DNA from: Streptomyces toxytricini
GTDB taxonomy: Bacteria > Actinomycetota > Actinomycetes > Streptomycetales > Streptomycetaceae
Direction of reading: 5' to 3'
Assembly (NCBI RefSeq): GCF_014649915.1
Contig: NZ_BMTY01000005.1
Span: 62,001-126,000 of the forward strand
Length of the DNA stretch: 64,000 nt
The notes below the pieces were generated by a model. It saw nothing but the letters and a program-made list of their open reading frames with translations. It ran no database searches and was not told the origin of the DNA. The position numbers and the translations under genes were made by a program. Below are positions 43,544-51,341 of the stretch, one piece after another; position 1 is the first letter of the stretch; each line of letters starts with the position of its first letter.

Positions 43544-45994
43544 ATGTCTGCACCCCATCTGCGCTCCGCGCGGATGAACGGTCTCCTGGTGTCCGCCACC
43601 GCGGTCGCCGCGGCTCTCGTATCGGCCGGTCCCGCTCAGGCGGTCACCGGGCCGGAAGCCGCTGCGGACCAGTACGCCCACACCGTGAAGCTTGCCATCG
43701 GTGACGAGGCCGACAGCCGGTCCTGCACCGGCACGCTGATAGACCCGCGCTGGGTCCTCACCGCCGCCAGCTGCTTCGCGACCACGCCCGACAAGCCGGT
43801 CCCGGCAGGCACGCCGGCCTTCAGGTCGACCGCCGTGCTGAGCAACAGTCAGACTCGTGACATCGTCGAGGTCTCCGGGAGCGCCTCCGACCGGGACGTG
43901 GTCCTGGCTCGACTCGCCACCCCGGCCGCCGGCATCACCCCGGCCAAGCGCGCCGACAGGGCTCCGGCGGCCGGTGCCCCCGTAACCGCAGCGGGCTTCG
44001 GTCGGACGAAGACCGAGTGGGTCCCCGGCAAGCTCCACACCGGCGCCTTCACCGTCAACGGCTCCGACGCCACAACGCTGGCGATATCCGGCCAGGGTGC
44101 CGACGCCCTCTGCAAGGGCGACACGGGCGGCCCGCTACTGGACGCGGCCGGGGAAATCGTGGCCGTCAATAGCCGTTCCTGGCAGGGTGGATGTCTGGGC
44201 ACGAACCCGGCCGAGACCCGCACCGGCGCCGTATCCGCGCGTGTCGACGACCTGGGTGCCTGGATCGCCCAAGTCGTCGCCCCCCGCAACGGCGACCAGG
44301 TCTCACTGCTCGCAGCCGGCGGCGGCACCATGTGGTCACAAGTCGGCGACCTCGGGTACGGCGAGTACGGCGCGTCGTGGGGGAAGGTCGACGGTCAGGA
44401 CGTCTCCCGGGTGAGCACCGTGCGCCACGGGGATTCCGTCCGTGCCTATGCCATCGCGGGCGGGCGCGTCTACGGCCAGGACCTCGACCTTTCGACCGGC
44501 AAGTGGTCCGGCTGGAACCAGCCCCCCGGCGACGCCGCCGGAGCCAAGGACATCTCCGCCGCCCTGGTCGGTGACACGGTCCACGTGCTCATCGTCGGCT
44601 CGGACGGCAACCTGTACCAGCAGGCCGCCGACTACAGGGCTGGCCGCTGGAACACGCAGTGGACCGCGGTCGGCGCAGTCGGGCTCTCGCATGTCACCAG
44701 CGCCGTGACCGGCACCACCGTCCACGTCCAGGGTATCGGCGGGGGCGGTGTCTACGGCCGCGACTACGACACCCACACCGGCAAGTGGTCCGCCTGGGGC
44801 GCTGTCCCCGGTGGCGTCAGTGGTGCCGTCGACATCGCCTCCAGCACCATCGGCAACACCGTCCACGTACAGATCATCGGCTCCGACGGCGGCATCTGGA
44901 CACAGGTCGGCAACTACGACGCCGGCCGCTGGAACGACGCCTGGACCAAGGTCGGCGGCACCGGCCTCACCCGCATCAGCAGCATCCCGTCCGGGAACCG
45001 CGTCGAGCTCTACGCCGTCGGCGACGGCAGGGTCAGCAAGGCTTCCATGAACACCACCACCGGTTCGTGGAGCGCCTTCACCGAGCTCCAGGGCGGTCTC
45101 TCGGGGGCTTCCGACATCGGAGCCGCGGTCTCCGTCACTCCTTCGAAGGTGACCCTCGCCGCAGCCGCCGGCAGCACCCTGTTCAGCCAGAGCGGCAGGC
45201 TGGACACCGGTGCTTTCGGCGCCGAGTGGGCCAACGTCGGCGGTGCCACCGTCTCGAACCTCACCGCAGTGGACCACGGCGGCGTCGTCCGCTACGTCGG
45301 CATCGCCGATGGCAGGGTCTACGACCGCACATACGACCCCCGCACCCGCGCCTGGGGCAACTGGACCTCCGTCCCCGGTGGCGCCACCGGTGTCAAGGAC
45401 GTCTCCGCCGCCATGATCAACAACGTTCTGCACGTCCAGATCATCGGCTCGAACGGTGACCTGTTCTCGCAGACCGGCGACTACAACGCCGGCCGCTGGA
45501 ACGACACCTGGACCCCCGTCGCCGGAGCAAAGGGCCTGACCGGCATCGCCAGTGTCAAGGCCGGCCCCTTCGTCCGCCTCTACGGCATCAACGGCGGCAG
45601 GGTTTACGGTCGCGACTTCGACAGCCGCACCGGCAACTGGACCGCCTGGGGCGAGCTGCCGGGCAACCTCACCGACGCCACCGACATCGCGGTCTCCCTC
45701 ACCGGCCACACCGTCCATGTCCAGGCCATCGGCTCCGACGGCGCGCTCAACACGCAGACCGGAGACTACCTGGCCCGCGGGTGGAAGCCGGCTTGGACCA
45801 AGATCGGCGGCAGCGGCCTGACCCGCGTCACGAGCGCCGCCGCAGCCAACAACGTCCTCGTGTACGCCACCGGCGCGGACGGCAAGGTCCAGAACATCAC
45901 CCTCGACACCACGCTGGGCACCTGGACCGACTGGCGTGCCGTCCCCGGCACCCTCACCAGCCCGATCGACCTCACCGCCACCACGACCAAGTAG
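43544..45994 (+). CDS. Secreted trypsin-fold pseudoprotease with C-terminal propeller
   Basis: 816 residues from ATG 43544 (AGGGAG 7 bases upstream). Signal peptide to about residue 33, then an S1 fold closely related to the protein at 34616-35770 (VTGPEAAADQYAHTV, CTGTLIDPRWVLTA). Again the catalytic His is Ser76 (TAASC) and the catalytic Ser is Thr194 (KGDTGGP); Asp118 is kept. From about residue 245 to the end there are about ten repeats of 50-55 residues with GGRVYGRDYD-TGKWSAW and HVQIIGSDG...TQVGNYDAGRWN patterns, predicted to fold as a beta-propeller of the tachylectin/sialidase type. Likely a secreted ligand-binding protein. Confidence 0.8.
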   Translation: MSAPHLRSARMNGLLVSATAVAAALVSAGPAQAVTGPEAAADQYAHTVKLAIGDEADSRSCTGTLIDPRWVLTAASCFATTPDKPVPAGTPAFRSTAVLSNSQTRDIVEVSGSASDRDVVLARLATPAAGITPAKRADRAPAAGAPVTAAGFGRTKTEWVPGKLHTGAFTVNGSDATTLAISGQGADALCKGDTGGPLLDAAGEIVAVNSRSWQGGCLGTNPAETRTGAVSARVDDLGAWIAQVVAPRNGDQVSLLAAGGGTMWSQVGDLGYGEYGASWGKVDGQDVSRVSTVRHGDSVRAYAIAGGRVYGQDLDLSTGKWSGWNQPPGDAAGAKDISAALVGDTVHVLIVGSDGNLYQQAADYRAGRWNTQWTAVGAVGLSHVTSAVTGTTVHVQGIGGGGVYGRDYDTHTGKWSAWGAVPGGVSGAVDIASSTIGNTVHVQIIGSDGGIWTQVGNYDAGRWNDAWTKVGGTGLTRISSIPSGNRVELYAVGDGRVSKASMNTTTGSWSAFTELQGGLSGASDIGAAVSVTPSKVTLAAAAGSTLFSQSGRLDTGAFGAEWANVGGATVSNLTAVDHGGVVRYVGIADGRVYDRTYDPRTRAWGNWTSVPGGATGVKDVSAAMINNVLHVQIIGSNGDLFSQTGDYNAGRWNDTWTPVAGAKGLTGIASVKAGPFVRLYGINGGRVYGRDFDSRTGNWTAWGELPGNLTDATDIAVSLTGHTVHVQAIGSDGALNTQTGDYLARGWKPAWTKIGGSGLTRVTSAAAANNVLVYATGADGKVQNITLDTTLGTWTDWRAVPGTLTSPIDLTATTTK

Positions 45995-46137
45995 AACGCC
46001 GTTCACCGGCGACCGAGCCCGTCCCACGGTCACACCACCGGGGTACGGGCGCGGTCGTGGCGCGGCGTCGCGGGAGGGGGATGTCGGGGGGAGGCGGTCA
46101 CGAGACCGGCGGAGTCCGGTGCCCATGGTGATCGGCA

Positions 46138-46386
46138 GTGACGACGCTGCGGCGGTCTTCAGCTGTTAGAGCCTCCTCGAACCGGGGTGATGCCTCCGAG
46201 CTCACGGCTGTGGAGACACGAGAACTGCTGAAGGCGAGTCTCGCGGCCGTCGACGTGGCCAGGCGCCTGGGCACGAAGGTGTTGAACTCCTCCTTCGACC
46301 GACCGGAGGTCTTCATACTCGCCGAGCACGACCAGGGCGGATACCCCGCTGGTTCGTCGCACTCACCCGGGACCAGTCGGACATGA
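46138..46386 (+). CDS. Hypothetical protein or gene remnant
   Basis: 82 residues from a GTG with no good ribosome-binding site. The C-terminal two thirds (SELTAVETRELLKASLAAVD, then RRLGTKVLNSSFDRPEVFIL) has coding-type third positions and a natural stop at 46384-46386. The N-terminal part is less convincing. It may be the 3' end of a lost larger gene. A minus-strand alternative frame is less G/C-biased. The rest of 45995-46452 shows no feature. Confidence 0.3.
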   Translation: MTTLRRSSAVRASSNRGDASELTAVETRELLKASLAAVDVARRLGTKVLNSSFDRPEVFILAEHDQGGYPAGSSHSPGTSRT

Positions 46387-46452
46387 CGAACGAGGTGAGG
46401 CACCGTGCACTCCTCAGTCATCTGCGCCAGGGTGCTTCCGCGGTGGTCGCAT

Positions 46453-46490
46453 GCCCTCCCGCACTCTGCGCGGGCAGAGTGCGGGAGGGC
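46453..46490. terminator. Strong bidirectional terminator
   Basis: Perfect 17-bp stem gccctcccgcactctgc / gcagagtgcgggagggc with a 4-base loop, 14 bases past the end of the leftward secreted-protein gene at 46505. Confidence 0.85.
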
Positions 46491-46504
46491 GGCGTCGGTG
46501 GTGG

Positions 46505-47128
46505 TCAGTGGAGCTTGGCGACTGCCGTGGTGGTGGTCTTCTTGAAGGCGGGGACGGGGGCGTCCTTGAAGGATCCCATCTGGGCCCAGCGGACGACCGT
46601 GACGGTCTTGTCGTCCCGGCCCACCGAGAAGAGGGCGATGTCGTTGGCGCCCCAGGACGTCTCGGTGTGCAGGCCGCGGACGCGGGCGCCCTCCTCGACC
46701 GGCAGCTTGCCGTAGTCGCGGCCCTCGGCCTCGACGTCGGGCGTGGACTTCTCGATGCGGGCGGCGCAGGTGCGGATCAGGTCGTCGTAGTGCTTGGCCA
46801 GGGCCTTGGCGAGGGCCGGGGTGTCCGCCACGACGGTCAGCTGCACGGCGGTGGTGTCCAGGTCGGTCCGGAACTCGCGGTAGCGGTAGTCGTAGGAGGG
46901 CACGCCCTCCGTGCTCACGCAGAGGCCGAGGGTCTCCGGGAAGCCCTCGGTGACCGGGCCGGCGGTCCAGGACGAGGAAGGGTGCGGCGGCAGCTGGGAC
47001 GCCGACAGGAACTTCGGTGCGGCGGGCTTCGGCGCGGCGACGGCGGCCGGTGCGGTGAGGAGCGTGCCGGCCGCGACCGCGGTCGCGGTGACGGCGGTGA
47101 GGGCGCTGGTGCGGATGCGCATGGACAT
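46505..47128 (-). CDS. Secreted protein, PknH sensor-like
   Basis: 207 residues from ATG 47128 (GGGGGA 6 bases upstream). Signal peptide MSMRIRTSALTAVTATAVAA with cleavage after AAVAAP. The mature part has LPPHPSSSWTAGPVTEGFPE, one disulfide-type Cys pair (GLCVSTEG, IRTCAARI) and RYREFRTDLDTTAVQLTVVA. The length, the two Cys and the strand order recall the extracellular PknH-like sensor domain of mycobacteria, here as a free secreted protein. That is inference. Divergent from the HTH membrane regulator at 47362, so the two may be linked. Confidence 0.6.
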   Translation of the reverse strand: MSMRIRTSALTAVTATAVAAGTLLTAPAAVAAPKPAAPKFLSASQLPPHPSSSWTAGPVTEGFPETLGLCVSTEGVPSYDYRYREFRTDLDTTAVQLTVVADTPALAKALAKHYDDLIRTCAARIEKSTPDVEAEGRDYGKLPVEEGARVRGLHTETSWGANDIALFSVGRDDKTVTVVRWAQMGSFKDAPVPAFKKTTTTAVAKLH

Positions 47129-47361
47129 GGGTGTCCCCCGTGGGTGGCTGCATAGATGTGGTTGCCGCGGCGGGGCCGGCTGGTCGGCGCGGGCCCGGCC
47201 GGTGCGACACCAAGAGCATCGGTGATCGCGGCGGCCGGGCGCAACGACCTCCGGCCGGTCCGGCGGGGTGGAACCATCCCAGGCCGTCTGACGTGCAGGT
47301 ATACGGGATGCCTGGGATGCCGTCCCGGGCGGGGCGGGGTCGTACGAGGACGGGGGGACCG

Positions 47362-48672
47362 GTGTCGGCACAGGGCGACGGCGGCGGTGAGGTGGCGGAG
47401 TGCGCGGCGCTGCTGCGGGAGCTGAAGGAGCGGACGGACCGCAGTTACGCCTCGTTGGCCCGCCGGCTGGGCATGAACACCTCGACGTTGCACCGGTACT
47501 GCGCGGGCGATGCGGTGCCGGTCGACTTCGCACCGCTGGAGCGGTTCGCGGTGCTGTGCGGGGCGACGTCGGAGCAGCGTCTGGAGCTCCACCGGCGGTG
47601 GCTGCTGGCCGTGGCTGCCCGGCAGCGGTCGCGGCCGGCCCTCCGACCGGATACTGCGGCAGCGGAGCCTGACGGCGAACCGGTCGTCGGGACGGGCCCT
47701 GCGGGCGGCGAGGCCGCCGTCGTGGTTCCGGTTCAGCGGCGCCGCCCCTGGTACCGCCGCCGGGGTCCCGTGGCCGGGTTGGCCGCCGTCTTCACCGTGT
47801 TCGCGACGCTCGGGGCGCTCGCGGCGCTGTCCGTGCTGCCGGAGGGGCGGCGGGTGCCCGCCGATGCCTCCGCGTCGCAGGTCGGCGGCCCGGTGGTGGA
47901 GGGGTCGAAGGGGCTGGGTGCCTCGCCCGGGCCGGACGGCGGCCCCGCCTCCGAGCCGGCCGAGGCCGCCGAGTCGGCTGCGGGCCCCGGGGAGCCCCAA
48001 GGGGAGGCGGGCGCCTCGCGCCCGGCCGGGGTTCCTTCTGCCCCGCCGTCCGAGGCGCTGCCGTTCACCTGGGTCGTCGACTCGCACGGGTGGGAGTTCG
48101 ACTGCGGACACCACTACGTCATCACCGAGGCGCCGGGGCGGGTTCCGCCGCCGCCGGCCCCGCAGGACGGGATGCCCTGGGCGGCGGCGCAGGGTGCGGT
48201 GCACGGCGGCGAGACGTCGGTGCGGCTGTCGGTGCAGGGGCGCAGCGACACGGCCGTGGTGCTGGAGGCGCTGCGCGTGCGGGTGGTCGGGCGGGCCGGG
48301 CCGGTCCGGGGGAACGCGTACGCCATGGGCCAGGGCTGCGGCGGGGCGATCACGCCCCGGTACTTCGCCGTGGACCTGGACAAGGACCGGCCCCTCGCCC
48401 GTGCGGTCGCCGGGAACGACTCCGGTACGCCGATCCCCGCCGTGAGCATGCCGTACCGGGTGTCGGCGAAGGAGCCCGAGGTGCTGCTGGTCACCGCTGG
48501 GACCAAGGCGTGCGACTGCCGCTGGTACCTGGAGCTGGACTGGTCCTCACAGGGCCGCAAGGGCACCGTACGGATCGATGACGAAGGCCGGCCGTTCCGC
48601 ACCAGCGCCATCGCGGGGCTGCCCCGGTACGAGTACGACACGCTGGGACGGCGGTGGGCGCCCACCGGCTGA
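47362..48672 (+). CDS. XRE-type HTH protein with membrane helix and outer domain
   Basis: 436 residues; GTG 47362 with GGGGGG just upstream. Residues about 10-75 form a helix-turn-helix (LRELKERTDRSYASLARRLG, NTSTLHRYCAGDAVP). One membrane helix lies at about 134-155 (GPVAGLAAVFTVFATLGALA) after an Arg-rich stretch. A low-complexity Pro/Glu/Gly linker leads to an outer domain (about 235-436) with FTWVVDSHGWEFDCGHHYVI and CDCRWYLELDWSSQGRKG; four or more Cys may form disulfides. This layout, common in Streptomyces, suggests a membrane-bound regulator sensing an outside signal. The ligand is unknown. Confidence 0.75.
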   Translation: MSAQGDGGGEVAECAALLRELKERTDRSYASLARRLGMNTSTLHRYCAGDAVPVDFAPLERFAVLCGATSEQRLELHRRWLLAVAARQRSRPALRPDTAAAEPDGEPVVGTGPAGGEAAVVVPVQRRRPWYRRRGPVAGLAAVFTVFATLGALAALSVLPEGRRVPADASASQVGGPVVEGSKGLGASPGPDGGPASEPAEAAESAAGPGEPQGEAGASRPAGVPSAPPSEALPFTWVVDSHGWEFDCGHHYVITEAPGRVPPPPAPQDGMPWAAAQGAVHGGETSVRLSVQGRSDTAVVLEALRVRVVGRAGPVRGNAYAMGQGCGGAITPRYFAVDLDKDRPLARAVAGNDSGTPIPAVSMPYRVSAKEPEVLLVTAGTKACDCRWYLELDWSSQGRKGTVRIDDEGRPFRTSAIAGLPRYEYDTLGRRWAPTG

Positions 48673-48691
48673 GCCGGGCGCGCGCCGGCCC

Positions 48692-49180
48692 TCATGCCGA
48701 TGGGACGGCGTACGTGCGCAGGGGATCCAGGTGGAGTTCGTGCGGGCCCATGCAGTCCGCGGCGAGCGTGGCCGCTTTCGCGCCGCACGGGCACGTCATG
48801 TTGGGGCCGCCGGTGCCCAGCGGGCCGCAGCAGCCGTGGTGGATGCCGAGGGAGTCGGCGAGTTGCAGGGTTGCAGCGTCCTCCGGGTGGACGATCACCG
48901 AGTTCCTCGGGCCGGCGGGCACCATGCCGGTCATGCCGGGCGGCATGAGGAGGGCACGGGCCGGGTGGGGGGATGCCGGCTGCGTGTCCGGGGTCGTGAA
49001 GGGGGCGCCCCAGGGGTCGGGGTCGATCGCGTACGCGCCTCGCGGGACCGTCGACGGTGCGGTGCTTTCCGTCGTGCGGCCCCGTCTCGCGGCGGGTGCC
49101 GCGGCGTCCGGGACTGCCCGGAGTTCCCGCAGGTCCGGGGTGAGCGCCGTACCGCACTTCGCGCAGTGGAAGACCGTCAT
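48692..49180 (-). CDS. Hypothetical protein with Cys-pair zinc motif
   Basis: 162 residues from ATG 49180 (an in-frame GTG at 49198 is possible). It opens MTVFHCAKCGTALTPDL, a CxxC zinc-ribbon half site, and contains further Cys pairs (GIHHGCCGPLG and NMTCPCGAKAATLAADC). NSVIVHPEDAATLQL lies in the middle. Soluble, no signal peptide. Probably a metal-binding protein common in this genus; function unknown. A terminator separates it from the linaridin-like operon upstream. Confidence 0.6.
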   Translation of the reverse strand: MTVFHCAKCGTALTPDLRELRAVPDAAAPAARRGRTTESTAPSTVPRGAYAIDPDPWGAPFTTPDTQPASPHPARALLMPPGMTGMVPAGPRNSVIVHPEDAATLQLADSLGIHHGCCGPLGTGGPNMTCPCGAKAATLAADCMGPHELHLDPLRTYAVPSA

Positions 49181-49201
49181 GCAGCTGTTGTATCCCACCC
49201 G

Positions 49202-49239
49202 CCGGCAGGGCCGGGCCTGGAGCCGCCAGGCCCTGCCGG
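49202..49239 (-). terminator. Terminator of the linaridin-like operon
   Basis: A long stem, ccggcaggg...ccctgccgg with an inner cctgg/ccagg pair around agccg, starts 12 bases past the last gene of the operon (49251). Confidence 0.75.
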
Positions 49240-49250
49240 TCGGGGGTGGG

Positions 49251-49421
49251 TCAGGTGGTCGGGGGGTTCTCCGTGAGCTGGCGGCGGAGTTCCAGGAGGG
49301 TGCTCAGCGCCTGGCTGTACATCAGGAGGCTCTTCTCGCTGTGCGAGGTGATCGCCGTCTTGATCTCGGCGTAGGTGTGGGTGATGAGCTGGTCCAGGTC
49401 CTGCTTGTCGATGCCGTTCAT
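49251..49421 (-). CDS. 56-aa helical peptide at the end of the RiPP operon
   Basis: ATG 49421 with a strong AAAGGAAGG 8 bases upstream; stop TGA at 49251-49253. The 56 residues start MNGIDKQDLDQLITHTYAEI and end LRRQLTENPPTT. The sequence is amphipathic and helical, without Cys, signal peptide or a PVM-ATP junction, so it is not a fourth precursor of the same type. It lies 25 bases behind the secreted-protein gene and just before the operon terminator. It could be an immunity, chaperone or regulatory peptide, or a second unrelated RiPP precursor; the sequence does not decide. Confidence 0.65.
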   Translation of the reverse strand: MNGIDKQDLDQLITHTYAEIKTAITSHSEKSLLMYSQALSTLLELRRQLTENPPTT

Positions 49422-49446
49422 GGCTTCCTTCCTTTCGGGACGGGGT

Positions 49447-49884
49447 TTACGGGCGGGTGACGGGCCAGGAGGTGAGGCTCTGCCAGGGGCCGCAGTCCCG
49501 GGCGTTCTCCGAACCCTTGCAGACGGCGATGGAGCCGGTCGTGGTGGGCATGTACGACTGGGTCACCCGGACGTCGACGGTGTCGTTGCCGCACACGGTG
49601 GCCTGCTTGCGCGGCGGAGTCGGCACGAAGTCGAACTGGAAGCGCGCCCACACCGAGTAGCAGCCGTCGCCGGTGTTGGCCAGGCGTCCTTCGGCGACCA
49701 GCTGGTGCAGCCCCGTGGAGGACCGTTCCACCCAGCGGCCGCCGGAGGCGGTCGCCGTCTCGTGGGAGGCCGACCATGCGACGCCGCGGGCCGGCTTCTC
49801 GTCGGCGGCGGCCGCCGGGGCGGCGAGGGGGAGTGTGCAGCACGCCGCAGCGGTGATCGCTGTGGCCCAGGAGCGGATGCGCAT
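49447..49884 (-). CDS. Small secreted protein of the RiPP operon
   Basis: 145 residues from ATG 49884, overlapping the upstream stop (TGATG), so translationally coupled. Signal peptide MRIRSWATAITAAACCTLPL with cleavage near PAAAADEK. The mature part contains Cys residues in GDGCYSVWARFQFDF, ATVCGNDTVDV and AVCKGSENARDCGPW, giving two likely disulfides. No family was recognised. Position inside a coupled biosynthetic operon suggests a role in self-protection, maturation outside the cell or trapping of the peptide; all are inference. Confidence 0.7.
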   Translation of the reverse strand: MRIRSWATAITAAACCTLPLAAPAAAADEKPARGVAWSASHETATASGGRWVERSSTGLHQLVAEGRLANTGDGCYSVWARFQFDFVPTPPRKQATVCGNDTVDVRVTQSYMPTTTGSIAVCKGSENARDCGPWQSLTSWPVTRP

Positions 49885-51341
49885 CAGAGCAGTGCCTTTT
49901 CTTTCGGGCCCAGAGAGGGCGGGACGGTGACGCCGTGGTGGCGGCGGAGCGCGGAAAGGGCGGCGAGGTGGCCGCACATGCCGTGCACGGAGGGGCCCGG
50001 CGGGGTGGACGCCGAGCAGAGGTACACCCCGGGGAGCGGGGTGGTGTAGGGGTCGAGGCGGGCGGTGGGGCGGGCGAGGGACTGCCGCAGGGTCATCGCG
50101 CCGGCGGCGATGTCGCCGCCCACGTAGTTCGGGTTGTACGTCTCGTACGCGGCGGCCGACATGCCCCGGGAGGCGAGGACGGTGTCGGTGAAGCCGGGGG
50201 CGTACGCCTCGATGCGGCGGCGGATCAGGTCGACGGGGTCGCGGGTGTCGCCGTGGGGGACGTGCGCGTACGCCCATACGGGCCGCTTGGCTCCGGCGGC
50301 GCGGCCGGGGTCGGTGACCGCGGGGTCGACGACGAGGACGAAGGGGTCGGGGATGCTCCGGCCGGCCGCGGTGGCGTTCTCCTGCCGGACGATGTCGGCG
50401 TGCGTGCCGCCCAGGTGCACGGTGCCGGCGCGGCCCACGAGGGGGTTCGCCCAGGGGATGGGGCCGTCGACCAGGAAGTCCGCCTTGGCCGCGCCGGGGC
50501 CGTAGCGGAACCGGGTGAGCGCGCGCCGGTAGCGGGCGGGGAGGCGGGAGCCGGCGAGCGCCAGGAATTCCTTGGGGCCGACGTCGAGCAGGACCAGCGG
50601 GACGTCGCCGAGCTCCGACAGGTCGCGGACGTGCCACCCGGTGTGGAAGGAGCCGCCGTGCGCGGTGATGTCGGCCGTCAGGGCGTCGGCGATGCGGGCG
50701 CTGCCGCCCTCGGGCAGCGGCCAGCCGCTGCTGTGCGCAGTGTGGCCGAGGAGCATCGCGACCGCCGCCGAGGCCAGGGAGGGCAGCCGGCCCACGGCGT
50801 GGGCGGCCACGCCGGTGAGGAGTGCCTTGGCCTCCTCGGTCCGGAAGGCGGTGAGGCCCATCGCATGCTCCAGGACCCGTGTGGCGAACCGCACCGCGGC
50901 GGCGGGATCGCGCGGGAGGGTGCGCTGGTCGGAGAGGACCAGGTCGACGACCGACCGGGAGTGCGCGACCAGCGGTCCCATGAGGCGGGTCCAGCGGGCT
51001 GCGTCCGCGCCCAGGTGTGCGGCGGTGCGGGTGACGCTGCGCCAGGCGGCGGCCGCGCCTCCGTGCGGCAGCGGGTGGGCGTAGGGGATGTCGGGCTGGA
51101 GCAGGCGGACGCCGCGGCCCTGGAGGTCGAACCGGCGGAAGAAGGCGGAGGCTGCGGCCATCGGGTGCACGGCGGAGCAGATGTCGTGCACGACGCCGGA
51201 GTCGAACAGCGGCACGCTGCGCAGGCCGCCGCCGGGCCTGTCGGCCTTCTCGAACAGGGCCACCTTCAGGCCCGCCCGGGCGAGGGTCACGGCGGCGGCC
51301 AGGCCGTTCGGGCCGGTGCCGACGATTGCTGCGTCGGTCAT
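49884..51341 (-). CDS. Phytoene-desaturase-like FAD oxidoreductase (LinE-like)
   Basis: 485 residues from ATG 51341, overlapping the transporter stop (ATGA). N-terminal FAD-binding motif AIVGTGPNGLAAAVTLARAG followed by FEKADRPGGGLRS. The C-terminal flavin-binding block is GVYLCSASTPPGPSVHGMCG, as in CrtI-type desaturases and their relatives. Such oxidoreductases occur in some linaridin clusters. A role in peptide oxidation or desaturation is plausible but unproven. No carotenoid gene lies nearby, which argues against a carotenoid role. Confidence 0.8.
   Translation of the reverse strand: MTDAAIVGTGPNGLAAAVTLARAGLKVALFEKADRPGGGLRSVPLFDSGVVHDICSAVHPMAAASAFFRRFDLQGRGVRLLQPDIPYAHPLPHGGAAAAWRSVTRTAAHLGADAARWTRLMGPLVAHSRSVVDLVLSDQRTLPRDPAAAVRFATRVLEHAMGLTAFRTEEAKALLTGVAAHAVGRLPSLASAAVAMLLGHTAHSSGWPLPEGGSARIADALTADITAHGGSFHTGWHVRDLSELGDVPLVLLDVGPKEFLALAGSRLPARYRRALTRFRYGPGAAKADFLVDGPIPWANPLVGRAGTVHLGGTHADIVRQENATAAGRSIPDPFVLVVDPAVTDPGRAAGAKRPVWAYAHVPHGDTRDPVDLIRRRIEAYAPGFTDTVLASRGMSAAAYETYNPNYVGGDIAAGAMTLRQSLARPTARLDPYTTPLPGVYLCSASTPPGPSVHGMCGHLAALSALRRHHGVTVPPSLGPKEKALL

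Noticed and set aside
49884-51341. Carotenoid desaturase
   Set aside because: The CrtI-like fold is real, but there is no other carotenoid gene and the gene is translationally coupled inside the peptide operon.
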